Positions 48,873 through 59,912 of a stretch of DNA of 64,000 bases are shown piece after piece. This DNA comes from Polytrichum commune (lineage: Eukaryota > Streptophyta > Polytrichopsida > Polytrichales > Polytrichaceae). The position numbers and the translations under genes were made by a program. Location: NCBI GenBank assembly GCA_950295325.1, contig OX485804.1, forward strand, positions 45,942,001 to 46,006,000. The letters are read 5' to 3'. How positions within the stretch are numbered: the stretch's first letter is position 1; each line of letters begins with the position of its first letter. A model generated the notes under the pieces. The model was not told where the DNA came from, made no database searches, and worked only from the letters and a program-made list of their open reading frames with translations.

Positions 48873-49510
48873 TGTTGAGTACGAGTTGTAACCATAAACC
48901 CACAATGGAATGGTCATCAAATCAACAACCCAAATGAATTAGTATTCAGGTACAAAGAGAAAAGTGGTCAAAGACAACATGTATCACCCTTCAACTTGAT
49001 GTGACATCTACAAGAAAACATTTTTCTTCTTGTTGCTCCAACAATCCGCGGTTTTCTCTGTTCCAAAACTCTGGAACTTTGTCTCTCCTTGCCCCCATGC
49101 GCCCCCTTGCATGTTACATCTCAAGAATCAAGAAAAAAAGAGAAAAAAATATAAAAATGAAGCATTCTTGCCAAGTGAGAAGGAAGAGAGTCAAACACTC
49201 ATAAGAGCTCTAAATCTCTCTTCAAATGCACACAATGAGTCAAACTATCTCTCACTCCACCGTAGGAGAATCCAAGAGTGTAAATAGGGGAAGAAGAACT
49301 TAGGATTTATTGCAAAAACATGCAATCTTCACCTCACACAAGCTTTCTCCACACACTCACTAACAAGACTTGACTTGGCAAGAATACCAAGCCAAAGAGG
49401 AGGCTCTTTACTTAGGAGCCTTCCTCTCCACATCTAGATTTATCCATCCAAATCTAGATGGATGAAATCCAACAGATAAGGTGTGGTCATCGACGCCGTA
49501 TACCGTGACA
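48873..49510 (-). repeat. Putative gypsy 5-prime LTR
   Basis: 638 bp with TG...CA edges (TGTTGAGTACG... and ...CCGTGACA). The right edge abuts copia gag sequence, whose next 5 bp, GTTCC, would be the target duplication. The partner LTR is missing, so this rests on edge structure and position only. No clear tRNA-Met primer site was recognised next to the left edge. Confidence 0.6.
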
Positions 49511-49943
49511 GTTCCATCCTAAGTAATTGGATCCATCTAGCTCGAGCGGATCGAAAAAGAGAGAATGTGTTCGAGTCTCGCGGGGTTGGCGTTGCGTGGC
49601 CATGACTGTGGGGTCTATAGTAATCAACTGTGCTAATTTGGGCTCAATTGCATGTGGCTACAGTGCATGAGGTTACAATACATGCGGATATAGCAATTGT
49701 CCTTTCCAATCGTGTTTCACTACCGTCTTTAAGGTTGTTGTTCATATCTATCTCTAAGTTTTGCAAATTTGTTGCTAATTCGAAATCCTAAGGTTGTTCT
49801 CTATGCTCGTGGACTGCTATGGTTAGCGGAAAGATGCTGTAGAAGGAAGAGAAAAGAACAGAAAAAGGGTGAAGAAGAGCAAGAGCAAGAGCAAGAGCTA
49901 TGGTGGAAGAGGTATGGCGGAAGAGCTAACGGTGTTGATAACG
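49511..49943 (-). pseudogene. Copia 5-prime leader and gag N-terminus
   Basis: Minus strand: leader after the 5-prime LTR, then an ATG at about 49596 opening MATQRQPRETRTHS then FFDPLEL, the same gag start as the plus copy at 28710. The frame is cut at SNYLGWN by the gypsy LTR edge. This is the true 5-prime end of the 45-kb copia element. Confidence 0.83.
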
Positions 49944-50204
49944 TGTTGAGAGACAAGCAAAAACACAAAGTATGAGCATCAAAGAATGAGCCGGAGCTCT
50001 ATTCCATTAAGATTATATAGGAGTGAAGACAATTGATTAACTTGGGTTAAGGTTTAGAGTGTGACTGGATTTATCATCCATCTACCTTATCGCTATCTAC
50101 CTACTGTGACTTAACTGGTTATTAAGGACCAGTCGGGTACGTATGCTTACTAAGCTATAGATGGAACCGGAGAGTAAATGGATGACATTCATCCTGTCTT
50201 GACA
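49944..50204 (-). repeat. Copia 5-prime LTR
   Basis: 261 bp, TGTTGAG...TTGACA, paired with 4853-5121. Followed at 50205-50209 by target duplication ACTTG. Confidence 0.88.
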
Positions 50205-50592
50205 ACTTGGATACGCACACTCTGGTAAGTCCCGGAGACTCACAAAGTTGCAACATAAAACACTGATTTTTTTTTTTAATTCTGGCATCAAGGCATCCGA
50301 GTTCACAAAGGTAGATAGGCACATGCACCTTGAGACATGCTTAGGTATATAGATATTGTCCACACAAAAATGTTCCCATCGGAAAGATAATAGGTTTCTC
50401 ACAGATCGAATCATGTGTCTGATCTGTAGATGTAACCTTTTCAAGCATGAAGCACGCGCGACGCAACTAGAGCAGCTATCTCACCCCTGCCTGCCTTCGT
50501 TTCTCCTCTGTCTCTCATCCCTGTCAATTGCTTCGACCGAGTTGAGGGTTGTTGTGGGTTCTGCTTACAATGGCGAGGTAGCATAACAGCTG
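50205..50592. promoter_or_regulatory. Remaining upstream region of the PTST2-like gene
   Basis: Only about 390 bp of original sequence separates the copia LTR from the start codon. It holds the 5-prime untranslated region and whatever is left of the proximal promoter. I cannot point to a convincing TATA box. Before insertion it continued into 4852 and leftward. Confidence 0.5.
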
Positions 50593-53500
50593 ATGCGAAC
50601 GACAATGGCTTCTTGTGCGACTAGGTGTGTGCAATCTCTCCATCTGTCGCTGTATTTGCTTTTGTATGTTTTGGGTTAAGCTTTCAATGAATGAATGAAT
50701 GCTGCTGGGATTTCGAATTTTGGATCTGGTTGAAATTTCCCATGTGAATTTGCTCAATCCTGGATGCAATTTGTGGGACTTTGTTCAAGTGCACGTGATT
50801 GGGATCATTGTCAATGCCTAGTCCATGTGGAGCTTCATCGTCCTACATGATTGACATGATGCTTAAATTTTATTTTTTTGTTGAGGATCCTCGATTGCAA
50901 GATTTTTCCTGTTTTTTAATGGCCGGAGGCTGGACAATCCCAACCCTAGACTCCAGTGCTTTTGTTTTGTTTTTTTTTTTTTGTTCTTTTTGTTTTTCCA
51001 ATTGACTGTCACAAATTTCACCCATCAAGGGCAGATTTGTTTCTACAAAGAAAACCTATGTGAAGGCAATTGGTGACTCCTTGATGGTCGCTGAGGAATA
51101 CAATTAGGCTTTGAATTACCTGCGGAGATTTTCATATGTATTTTCTGCTCTAAGTTGTTTAGATTGTTTCTTACACGATGCATTTTGTATAGTGATGTGT
51201 ATTTACATGACATGACAATGACTGGAGAATGAATGATTCCAACCCTAGGTTTTCGTGTGTGTGTGTGTGTGAGAGTGTGGTTTTTTTTTTTTTTTTATAG
51301 TTTCCAACTCTCCTAAATCACTCACCTATCGAAATGCTTCAAGACAAATTTGTTTATGTAGAGAACACAATAATTATTTGAAAGCAACTGGTAACCATTT
51401 GATGGCTGCCGAGGAGTACAAGTAGGATTGAAATTTCTTGCATAGTTTTTGTACATGTTTTTCACTCTTGTTTGGTGTACCGATGTGTTTTACATGACAT
51501 GGCAGTTATTGGGCTATTAACAAGCTTTCTTTGTTGAAAACCTCATGGAAACCCTTGATGTGTGTTGTGCAGCGTGGGTTTAGGTGTCAATCTACAATTG
51601 CAATCGAGTCGAATTTTGGATCATCAAACAAGGGGATTATCGTTGACACAAAGACAATGCAGGGGCCGATCATGCGAACAACCACATTGTACAGGGTTCA
51701 GTTTGCAGCAGAGGGTTCAACTACTTGGTAGACCTAGAAATTATTCGATTTTACGCCTTGTAACAAGAAATGTGGCCACACCAAATGACGATTCTTTGGC
51801 TGTTGGGCTGCGCTCTAGGGAGGGTGGTGTTAGGGGGCAACCATCAAAATATAGTTCCTTCAACAGCAAGCAAGCGGATATTACCGAGGTACTACCAGAA
51901 TGAAAACTAATAGTATATTATTAGGTCATGTAAATTCTGAATGATTCTAATCAGCATTTGACAGGGGATTCTGCTGCACCAAAGTATGTCTCATTTGAAT
52001 CCTGTGTGCAAAAGTGACAAGGGTTTGAAGTTTTAAGGTAGACAATCTCACTTGTTTACTTTTCTTATTAGGTCACCTATATTTGAGTGGTTTGTGGTTT
52101 GGTGTGGCTCCAAATAATGGATGCCAAAAATAATGAAACTTGTCTGAAAGAGATTGGACTGTATGCTCAAAATATGACAATCATTTTAGGTTGAATAGTC
52201 AGCATAATTGGGGGGACCTTAATGACCATTTAATGAGCTTGAGAATCTTCACTTTTAAATAAATAAGATCTTCATGTGAGCTCCGAAAACTACGTGGACA
52301 GTGGCTACAGCCTTTATTTGGATCTGCTAATCATCTTGCACAAATTGCATGTTTCATATCCAAGGAGAATATGGCTAGTTGGAAAAAGTAACCATTTAAG
52401 ACCCATCTATCTTGTTGGTAGATGACCCAAAACCATCATGGGAGCCTGATGCTAAGGTGGTGGATATTCTCAAAATCAATATGTACTTAATGTGCAAGAT
52501 TTAAGGGTGTTGGTTTTGGGTGCGGTAAATGATTTTAGCATGGTCTACCTTATTGTACAAATGGAAAATAATGTTAGATTTATACCATGAAACTCAATTC
52601 TCTCTTCGTTTTGAATTGTCAATAGGGGCTTCTGTAATTGACGTAAGACCAACAAGAATAGTCGAGTTGCTTAATGTGCTCAGCATCTCAGAATGGATGT
52701 CCCATGTTGAACTTTCTTAAAAGTTTAAATGTACCAAACTGTTGGCTCTTCAAATTGGCAATTTGTATGTCATCTAACATCTTAGGATAGAGATGTATCA
52801 TCTTGTGAGGCAGTTGGGATTTGTGCGTGAAAGCGAAGTAAGGTCGAAGCTGGTGAGGAAACTAAGCGAGTCGAATCAGTACATTCGACACTTGCAAAAA
52901 GAGGTTTGTTGTTTGCTATTTCTTTGTAATACAAGCCATTCCACGTGTCGCTGATAGCACCTTTGTACATAGTCTGTTCTTGGCTGTTACTGACTTTGGT
53001 GTTTGTTTTAACTTCAAGAAGGAGATATAATACAAGGCTCAATACTTAGTTACTCAGATCGAATCATCTTGGAGCTTGCTATCAAAACTCAAATAGCTGG
53101 TCGGAATTGGAGGGAGATATTATGAACTTATTATTATTGTTCATTTCTAGCATAAAATGCAAAGGCTCTTAACTTTCAGTTTGATATCTTACCAGTTTTG
53201 ATGTATCGCATTGTTTGCTGCATTCCCCCAGTTGCAAGAAAAAGAGGACTCATTATTAAATGCACGGAGTGAGCTTGCTGCATTTGAATTGGAACTTCAG
53301 GTTAGCCTTACACTATTTGCTTTTCCCCAGGGCCTATGCCTCTCCTAGTCTCAATCAAGAATGTGCTTCCTACATGTCATTTTAGGATCTAATTTTCTTA
53401 TCTGTGCTTTCAGTTGGTGCAATTTTTGAACTGGTAGCGTAAGCTATAAAACTTGACTTACTGCATATTACAGCCAATTGGGCCAGTCGACTTGATTGAG

Positions 53501-56500
53501 GAAATAGAGTTATCTTCTAATTGAATGGTACTTTTCGTTGGGAGTTGGTCCTTTATGATATTCTATTGGTTGTGTTGTATACAAAATCATTAATTTCTTT
53601 CCACTTGTGGTGCATGCTCAGAGGTAGTGTTTGAATCTGAATTAAGAGCAACCTATTTCGGTTCATTGAGGGCCAAACTTATTTTAGCACCTCTTGGCAT
53701 ATCAAAATGAGTTAAATCTCAATGAACCAATATAGAAGGTTCTTGTTCAAAGCTCCACACTACCTCCAAGCATGCACTGAAAACTTACTGAAACATGGAA
53801 GGTGTTGTATGCAAAACAACCAACTCCCAATGAAAAGTTTCTTTGATTGAAAGGATAACTCTAATACTTATGTCATTTCCATCACCCTCACATAATTTTG
53901 GTCCACATCAGGTGCTTGTAAAGCTTGCACAAGAGGTTGGCAGGCAGGGAATCCAACCAGGAACTCGAAAAATCAATGGTCGATACATACACTCACATCT
54001 TGCATCTAGACTTGAAGGTGAGAAACTCTATTCGCATCCATGGTCCTTCATCATTCTAGAACTTGACTTGAGTAGTCTAGGAGAACTATTAAATCACTTC
54101 ACCCATTCCTCTCAAAACGTATCTTGTCACCTTTTATTTTTGCAAATCCTTTGAGTTTTACTACTACGCTAAGAGACATTTTGTTCTAGCTCAAGGAAAA
54201 CTGAGATAGTGGATTCATATGAGTTGAGCTGACATCTTTATCTGCGTCTTGTAGCTGTTGCTAGAGCAGACACAGTTTTGATTTTGAACTAGGTAGTATT
54301 TTGTCTTATATAGCTTTGCAGCAGAAACCCTTCTCAACATAGAAAGAACTTAGTGATAGTAAAGCACCTGACTGGAAAGTCTTTCAAATTATTGAATGTG
54401 ATTGCCCTATCAGTTCATTAAAGTTACTATTGACTGTTGTAGCTCAGATAGGACTTCGAATTGTAGGTGACTGTATTGCAATTTAGTGGAAAGAATATTG
54501 TCACAACCTCCACTTATTTGTGGCCTTGAAAGTTCCTGTCAATTTGCTACTTTCAGCCTCACTCTCCGAACCCCTAAAAATGTATTGAGGGTGGAAAGTG
54601 TCTATCATGAAATGAAAATCTTATGTCTTAGTCTAACACAGGATCATTTAGAACTGTATATATTTGCTAAATGTTATGGTCACCTAAGCTTATACTTGAA
54701 TCTCTTCCGATATATATATAAAATTTCCTTCATGTTTTCTGCAACATGTTGTAATATTGGTATCTTAAGTTGTTGCAGAGATGCAGAAGGTCTTATATGC
54801 GCGTATCAAGGACGTAGATGCTGTACGAACACAGGATGTTGAACTTGTTTTCTTTGGAATGGCTGAGGTAAGAATCTTATGAAATCTTCATCAAAAACTT
54901 TCAGAGGCTGAATTATTACATTATAATAACAAAGTGTTCAGATAACATCATCAATTTCAATTAATGTTGTGATAATTACATTACTTTGGTACATTATACT
55001 ATTGCAAAAAAAATTGTTACATAAGATTCATACATATGTTACATGATAATTATATTATACGCTACTAGGCGTAATAACTACATTATATTGGAAGTTTGTG
55101 TTATTTGAATATAGAGATTGAACAGTAGAAGAGATAAAGCAGCAATTCACTTTTCTATAGATAGACCTGCTCCATGATGGCATCAATAACAATTGGAAAA
55201 CTTTCACAATTTACTCATCAATCTTATTGTCAATCTTGAAGTAGAGTTTTAAGTTTTGTAAGGTTTTGATTGCCAATGATAATAAGATCAGGTTCCAAAT
55301 GTGTCTCAGATAGATCACAATTTCATAACCAAAGTTGATACCGTTGATTATTCAATTTGGCCAGGATGTACAAGTGATGGGATCATTTGATGGGTGGACC
55401 CGTGGAGAACAATTGTCACCAGAGAGCACAGGCACCTTCACCAAATTTTCTGCTACCATAAAGCTTCGACCAGGCCGGTAAGACATGTCATAATTTTTTG
55501 AGTAAAAGTAGTGACCCTTCTTTGTGGCATTTTGAAAACAAGGAACGCTGTCTGATTATGGGCTCTGAAGCACATATATGAGTGCATAGGTGACTTCTTC
55601 AAGTTGGGTATTTTGGAATGGAGATTGCATAGTGTCATCCTCGCATTCAACATGTTCTGGTTGGGAGTTGGTTGTTTTGCTTACAATGCCTTCCATGTTC
55701 AGTAATTTTTGGTGTATGCTCGGAGGTAGTGTGGAGATTTGAACAAAGAACATTCTATATGGGTTTTATTGAGGGTCAAACTCATATTGAGGTGCTAACA
55801 TGAATTTGGCCCTCAATAAAACGGAAATATGTTCCTCTTCGTTCAAATTCAAACACTACCTCCAGGCATGCACCACAAGTGGAAAGAAATAATCATTGTT
55901 GTATGCAAAACACGAAAAGTCCCATTCCATTGAAGGATAACTGCAATATATTGCCCTAATTTTGTCAATCAGAGAGTCAGGGTTGTCAGATGTGACACGA
56001 GGGGGAGGGGAAAATTGTCTTGTAATAAACTGGTCGACCAATAAGTTTGACCAGATCGTCAATAAGGTCTACTGGACATTTTTAGCAGTTGAGTGGAAAA
56101 ATTCCAGTCGACTTGATTAGTTGACTGGATAATTCAAAGTCTGGATGGTGAGAGGTGTAGACGTCCATGCAGCCACTAACATTTAAGGTAGATGGGTCTT
56201 AAATGGAAACTTTTCCGATTCACCCACTCCTAGGATATGAAACACGTGATTAGCACGAGATGGTTAGCAATTCCAAATCAAGGCCGTAGTCACTCATAAT
56301 TTCAGAGCTCAAATGATATCTTATTCATTATCAAAGTGAAGATTCTCATGTTCAATAAGTGGTCATATAGGTCCCCCAATTGTGTTGACTATTGAGCCTA
56401 GTTATCACAATTTGAGCACATAGTCCAATCTCTTTTGAACACATGTCTTTTTGATATCCATTCTTGGAGCCTCCCTAACCACATACCGCTCAAATTTAGG

Positions 56501-56798
56501 TATGCGATAAAGACAAGTAACCGAATTGCGCATGTCTACCTTACTGGCAAAATCCTTGAAGGAGGATTATAGGATACATGACTTTCTTAAAAATATGTGC
56601 AATAGGGTACTAGAGAGTCAGGGTGTTTGTGCACGTAAGAATAAACTTTGACTTTGAGCTGAAATCCGGTCTTTTTGTGCAATTTGAAGGTACGAGGTCA
56701 AATTTTTGGTGGATGGAGAATGGCAAATATCACCCGACCTCCCAACAGTTGGTGAAGGCCTGACCATGAACAACCTACTAGTCGTTGAACGGTCTTAG
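50593..56798 (+). CDS. PTST2: PTST2/FLO6-like starch granule initiation protein with CBM48
   Basis: Nine exons with GT-AG borders join in frame: 50593 (or 50605)-50624, 51573-51888, 51955-52013, 52786-52903, 53232-53300, 53912-54017, 54779-54867, 55365-55477, 56690-56798. From the second ATG this gives 332 residues; a TAA lies in frame just upstream. The N-terminus (MASCATSVGLGVNLQLQSS) is Ser-rich and poor in acidic residues, like a chloroplast transit peptide. Residues about 132-194 are predicted coiled coil (SEVRSKLVRKLSESNQYIRH, LQEKEDSLLNARSELAAFEL). Then VLVKLAQEVGRQGI, a PTST2-type linker. A starch-binding CBM48 follows from about 248 to the end (VQVMGSFDGWTRGE, YEVKFLVDGEWQISP, NNLLVVE). 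In Arabidopsis PTST2 works with starch synthase 4 to start starch granules in plastids. The model is shorter than the roughly 530-residue Arabidopsis protein as I recall it, mostly in the N-terminal half. Confidence 0.85.
52035..52425 (+). repeat. MITE-like element, copy 1 (PTST2 intron 3)
   Basis: It starts AAGGTAGACAATC and ends AGACCCATCTATCTT. The reverse complement is recognisable at 56180-56545 in intron 8 (for example GGGGGACCTTAATGACC against GGTCATATAGGTCCCCC). The ends AAGGTAGA/TCTATCTT are inverted. No coding capacity. Confidence 0.7.
52418..52555. repeat. Short MITE-like repeat shared with the TNP2 intron
   Basis: GGTAGATGACCCAAAACCA... ends near GATTTTAGCATGGTCTACC, matching 20930-21080 over most of its length. 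Present both in host intron 3 and in the CACTA transposase intron. Confidence 0.65.
53531..53837. repeat. MITE-like palindromic element, PTST2 intron 5
   Basis: About 307 bp with inverted ends: CTTTTCGTTGGGAGTTGG at the left and CCAACTCCCAATGAAAAG at the right. Internally GAGGTAGTGTTTGAA and CACACTACCTCCAAGC also mirror each other. A related element is in intron 8. Confidence 0.82.
55656..55945. repeat. MITE-like palindromic element, PTST2 intron 8
   Basis: Related to 53531-53837: GGTTGGGAGTTGGTTGTTTTGC at the left, GGAGGTAGTGTGGAGATTTG and CAAACACTACCTCCAGG as inner mirror arms, and GTATGCAAAACACGAAAAG at the right. More diverged than the intron 5 copy. Confidence 0.72.
56180..56545 (-). 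repeat. MITE-like element, copy 2 (PTST2 intron 8)
   Basis: Inverted relative of 52035-52425, starting AAGGTAGATGGGTCTTAAATGG. It lies about 145 bp before the last coding exon. Confidence 0.68.
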
Positions 56799-59640
56799 GC
56801 TCCAACTGATTGCTTTGGTAAGGAAGTGTTGCAAGTTGAAATAAATAATTTCAACCAAGTTACTGAGGATTTTGTCCCACTCTACTTATATTGTGAAACA
56901 AGTGTGTTTTGCACTGACAATCAGTTCACCAGATGTCAAGATGATTATTATATCTTTGGTGCTTCTATGTCTTTTGTTAATATTGAAATGTTGACTTGAT
57001 TGTTGAAAGCCAAGGGTACTATACTGTTGATAGTATTTAGTGGCATGTATGCTATTTGCTGAGGGTTACACTAAATTGCCTAAAGACATAGAACTGGCAT
57101 GTCTGCTAATTGTCAACTTGACACTATGTGTCATATATGTAGCTTCATGATGTGATTAAGTATTTGCAATATGACATTTAGTGTAGCACATTGGAGTGCT
57201 CGAGATGATAGTTTCATGTTTTAGTGTGCAAAGGAAGATATTATTGAGAATATTAATGCTGAGTGTCATGTGATTTAACTAATGGTCAAACTGTGTAACC
57301 TTGGTGTAGGCCTCATGATAAGGTTAGTGACACTATTAGGCCGGTGACATTACATACCAAGTTGACAAGAAAATTACTTGATGTGATGTCCTTCAGTTGA
57401 CACTACAAGTTGCAAGAAATTTATAGATGTGATTCTTTTTTCTTATGGCATTCATTTGTGGTGTACTTAACAGACCATGGGAGGATGATACATGAACCCC
57501 TCTCACTTTTAAGTGATGCATTAGGGCTTTGGCATTTTAGTTTTAAGCTTTATCCACAGGGTATCGCATAGTCATTTTCACCAGGTTATGAATTTGAAAG
57601 AATATACCCCCAACATCTACCATGAAATGAAATTGATTTTAAAGTCCAGGAAGCCAAAAAGCTTATGGGACTAGAAGTACATCAAGGTTGTGTTGAAATG
57701 GTTGATTCCTTGGACTAAGAGTGCAATGGCCTCAAGAAGGCGAATATTGATTGGATGGTCCAACTAGAAGAAATATTTTGGGGACTACACTAAATATGCC
57801 AATTAGTGAGGGTGGTACTAATTCAAGTCTCACACACAATCTACCCAAATCTCAAGTTACTGAGGGCTGAAGTTGCTATTGAGTGACACTAAATTCATGA
57901 CTACTCTAAATTCTATGCTCAAATACCATATATCTCAAGAAAACTAGTGTGTGTTTGTGACTAGTGTGTGCCACATGCTTGTCAGTGAATATTACCAAGT
58001 GCCGGTGCTTTCATGCCAAGTGATGGTACTTTATGTAAATAATGCCAAGTGTTGAGATGAACAATGCTTCCTAGATCTTTAGGTGACACTAATTCATAGC
58101 GTAAGGAACTTAATATCATCTTCACTAATTTCCCACCCTCATTAAGTTCCTACTCACTAATTGGTATATATAGTGTGCCCAATACTACATTTTGAAGTAG
58201 GGAAGAAAATCTACCTCTAATGGACTTGTAGAGGGGGCACTTTGGCACAAAGCGTGCTTCATTTTCAACTATATTGTCAAAGCACAAATGGCACAATTCT
58301 TCGTTCAGTAGAGCTTGGGATAGTTGACCACCACTCGTATTCAATGATGTGAGATGTAGTAAGCCGCACTTTTATTTTACATTGGGTTGATGTCAATGGT
58401 TGCTTTAAGCCCATCAGAGCAATGCCCTTGAAATCAAGCATTGTTTAAGTACCTTAAGCAATGTCGATGCATATTCATAGTCGAGAAAACCCTTGAGGTG
58501 ATGGTAATTTCATTTCTTTCCATTGACGTTCCTGCAAAAATTTTACAGGTTGGAGACCTGAGGCCAGGATCTGTGGATTAAAAAAGGGTAGGTATACATC
58601 TGTCGGATTCTCTCCCAGTTATTCTTCTCCTGCCTTCCATGATATATCTGTGATTACTTCGAGAGTTGCAAAAACCCGGCGCTCTTCAGGGACACAACTG
58701 CTGACTTCCATCTGTGAGATTCACATCCAAACGTTTTTCTTTCATCGATTTCTACCAGAGGCACCTAATAAGTTATGGGCTATACAATTTCGGGCTGAAC
58801 GTGTTGTATATTTGAGGCCTCCAATTCCTGCTTGATTTTCAGTCCGGACCTTCCTGGAAGTGCGCGGGCCCAAGTTTTTCCCATTCAGATTCATGGCCTG
58901 GTCAAGTTATGCCCTCAAAGAAATGATAAATTTTCATATATACAGCACTTCGAAAGAGATGAGGCATCCATAACGATTACAATGAAAGGTGGAATCCCAT
59001 AGTACAGTTTTAAAATATCAAGCTAGCATATAACTTTACCTGATGTCATTGGCCACCACAAGAAGCGATGGGGCTTACAGTTGGATAGATGAGCTTGATT
59101 TGTGTAGCGTTCTTTGTGTTTCAAACTTCAAAAACTCAGTTATAAAATTGGATGCAGCATAATCACAGGAAGAATAATATACAGCACACATGTCCTGTCT
59201 TTCTTTTTCTAGGGTTCCACACAGAAGTAACTTCAACGTATTACAATGTCTCTCAAGTTGCCAGGCTAAATAACCCACGAAAATCTAAATTGCAGAAACA
59301 CGCATCGTCATTCTGCTCCCAAAAGATCCTCAACTACAAAGGGCAATCAGATGTTATGCGAAGTCTTCGGCAGGGATGTGCCATCTCTGTGAAAACCTGA
59401 AACTACATTCACGTGTCTTGTTTCCCAAAGATTCTCAAGCACATAATCTGAAGATCACTCTCAAACCTCGCAAAGTTGTAGGAACATGCCTGGGTTTTAT
59501 TTCACGTTTAAGGGTCGATTATCAAGATTGTTAGGCTCTAGAAACTCAAGAAGGTAGAAAAATCCCCAAAATAACTTCAAGTATCGTTAGTCTAAAAACT
59601 TAGAAAGCTGGAGAATTTGTAAACTTTGGCTAGAGCTGTT
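56799..59640. other. Downstream region, no recognised gene
   Basis: No conserved coding sequence seen. A short spliced-looking segment near 58548-58590 (after ATTTTACAG) could be part of a 3-prime untranslated exon of the PTST2-like gene, but nothing confirms it. Short open frames look random. Confidence 0.45.
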
Positions 59641-59644
59641 TGGA

Positions 59645-59912
59645 AGAGAGGGAATTATCACATACAAGGGTACCTCTCATCCATCCATCATTAAACTTGA
59701 CCTCCTATAGGATTGTGGCTGATTCATCTCAAATTACTTGGACTAGACTACTTTAGGGTCTTTGAAGCTAATTTCGGTGTCAAATCTTTGAATAGTAATA
59801 ACGTCCAAATTGCATATTGTTTTAGGGCTCCTATGATGGATGGATGGATGGATGGATGGATGGGTAAATGGATGAGAGGTACCCTCATGCGCAATAATCC
59901 CCTCTCTCCAAC
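59645..59912. repeat. Inverted-repeat element containing a GGAT microsatellite
   Basis: The left arm GAGAGGGAATTATCACATAC then AAGGGTACCTCTCATCCATCC mirrors the right arm GGATGAGAGGTACCCTCATG then CAATAATCCCCTCTC. Length about 268 bp. The right arm is expanded by a GGAT run at 59836-59862. Probably a MITE. Confidence 0.75.

Larger units (their letters stand above)
39893..49510 (-). mobile_element. Ty3/gypsy retrotransposon encoding a DNA methyltransferase, 3-prime truncated
   Basis: Minus-strand order: putative 5-prime LTR (49510-48873), gag with two zinc knuckles, protease, C5 DNA methyltransferase, reverse transcriptase, RNase H, integrase. Gypsy identity rests on RT before integrase, YIDD catalytic RT motif, gypsy-type PYRLS and YRPVN motifs, and RNase H HRAGITNLDADGLSR. 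It is inserted in the gag of the 45-kb copia element: copia gag sequence stops exactly at the LTR edge. Integrase ends abruptly near 39893 and no 3-prime LTR is found, so the left end is deleted. Two later insertions interrupt it (45742-46897 and about 41340-42690). Several stops and frame shifts show it is inactive as it stands. Confidence 0.87.
4853..50204 (-). mobile_element. Ty1/copia retrotransposon, 45 kb with nested insertions
   Basis: One copia insertion in minus orientation bounds most of the window. The left LTR (4853-5121) and right LTR (49944-50204) both start TGTTGAGAGACAAGC on the plus strand and end in TGACA or TAACA. The 5 bp before the left copy (4848-4852) and after the right copy (50205-50209) are both ACTTG, a target-site duplication. 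A purine-rich tract (CCAGGAGGAG on the minus strand) adjoins the inner edge of the left LTR, as expected for a 3-prime LTR. Between the LTRs lie copia RNase H, reverse transcriptase and gag pieces, all interrupted or rearranged. The LTRs differ at several bases and an indel, so the insertion is not recent. All other elements from 5.5 to 49.5 kb entered later or arose by rearrangement. Confidence 0.88.

Noticed and set aside
48873-50204. Reading 48873 and 49944 as two LTRs of one element because both begin TGTTGAG
   Set aside because: The sequences differ after the first seven bases, and the 49944 LTR pairs with 4853 by full-length similarity and target duplication.
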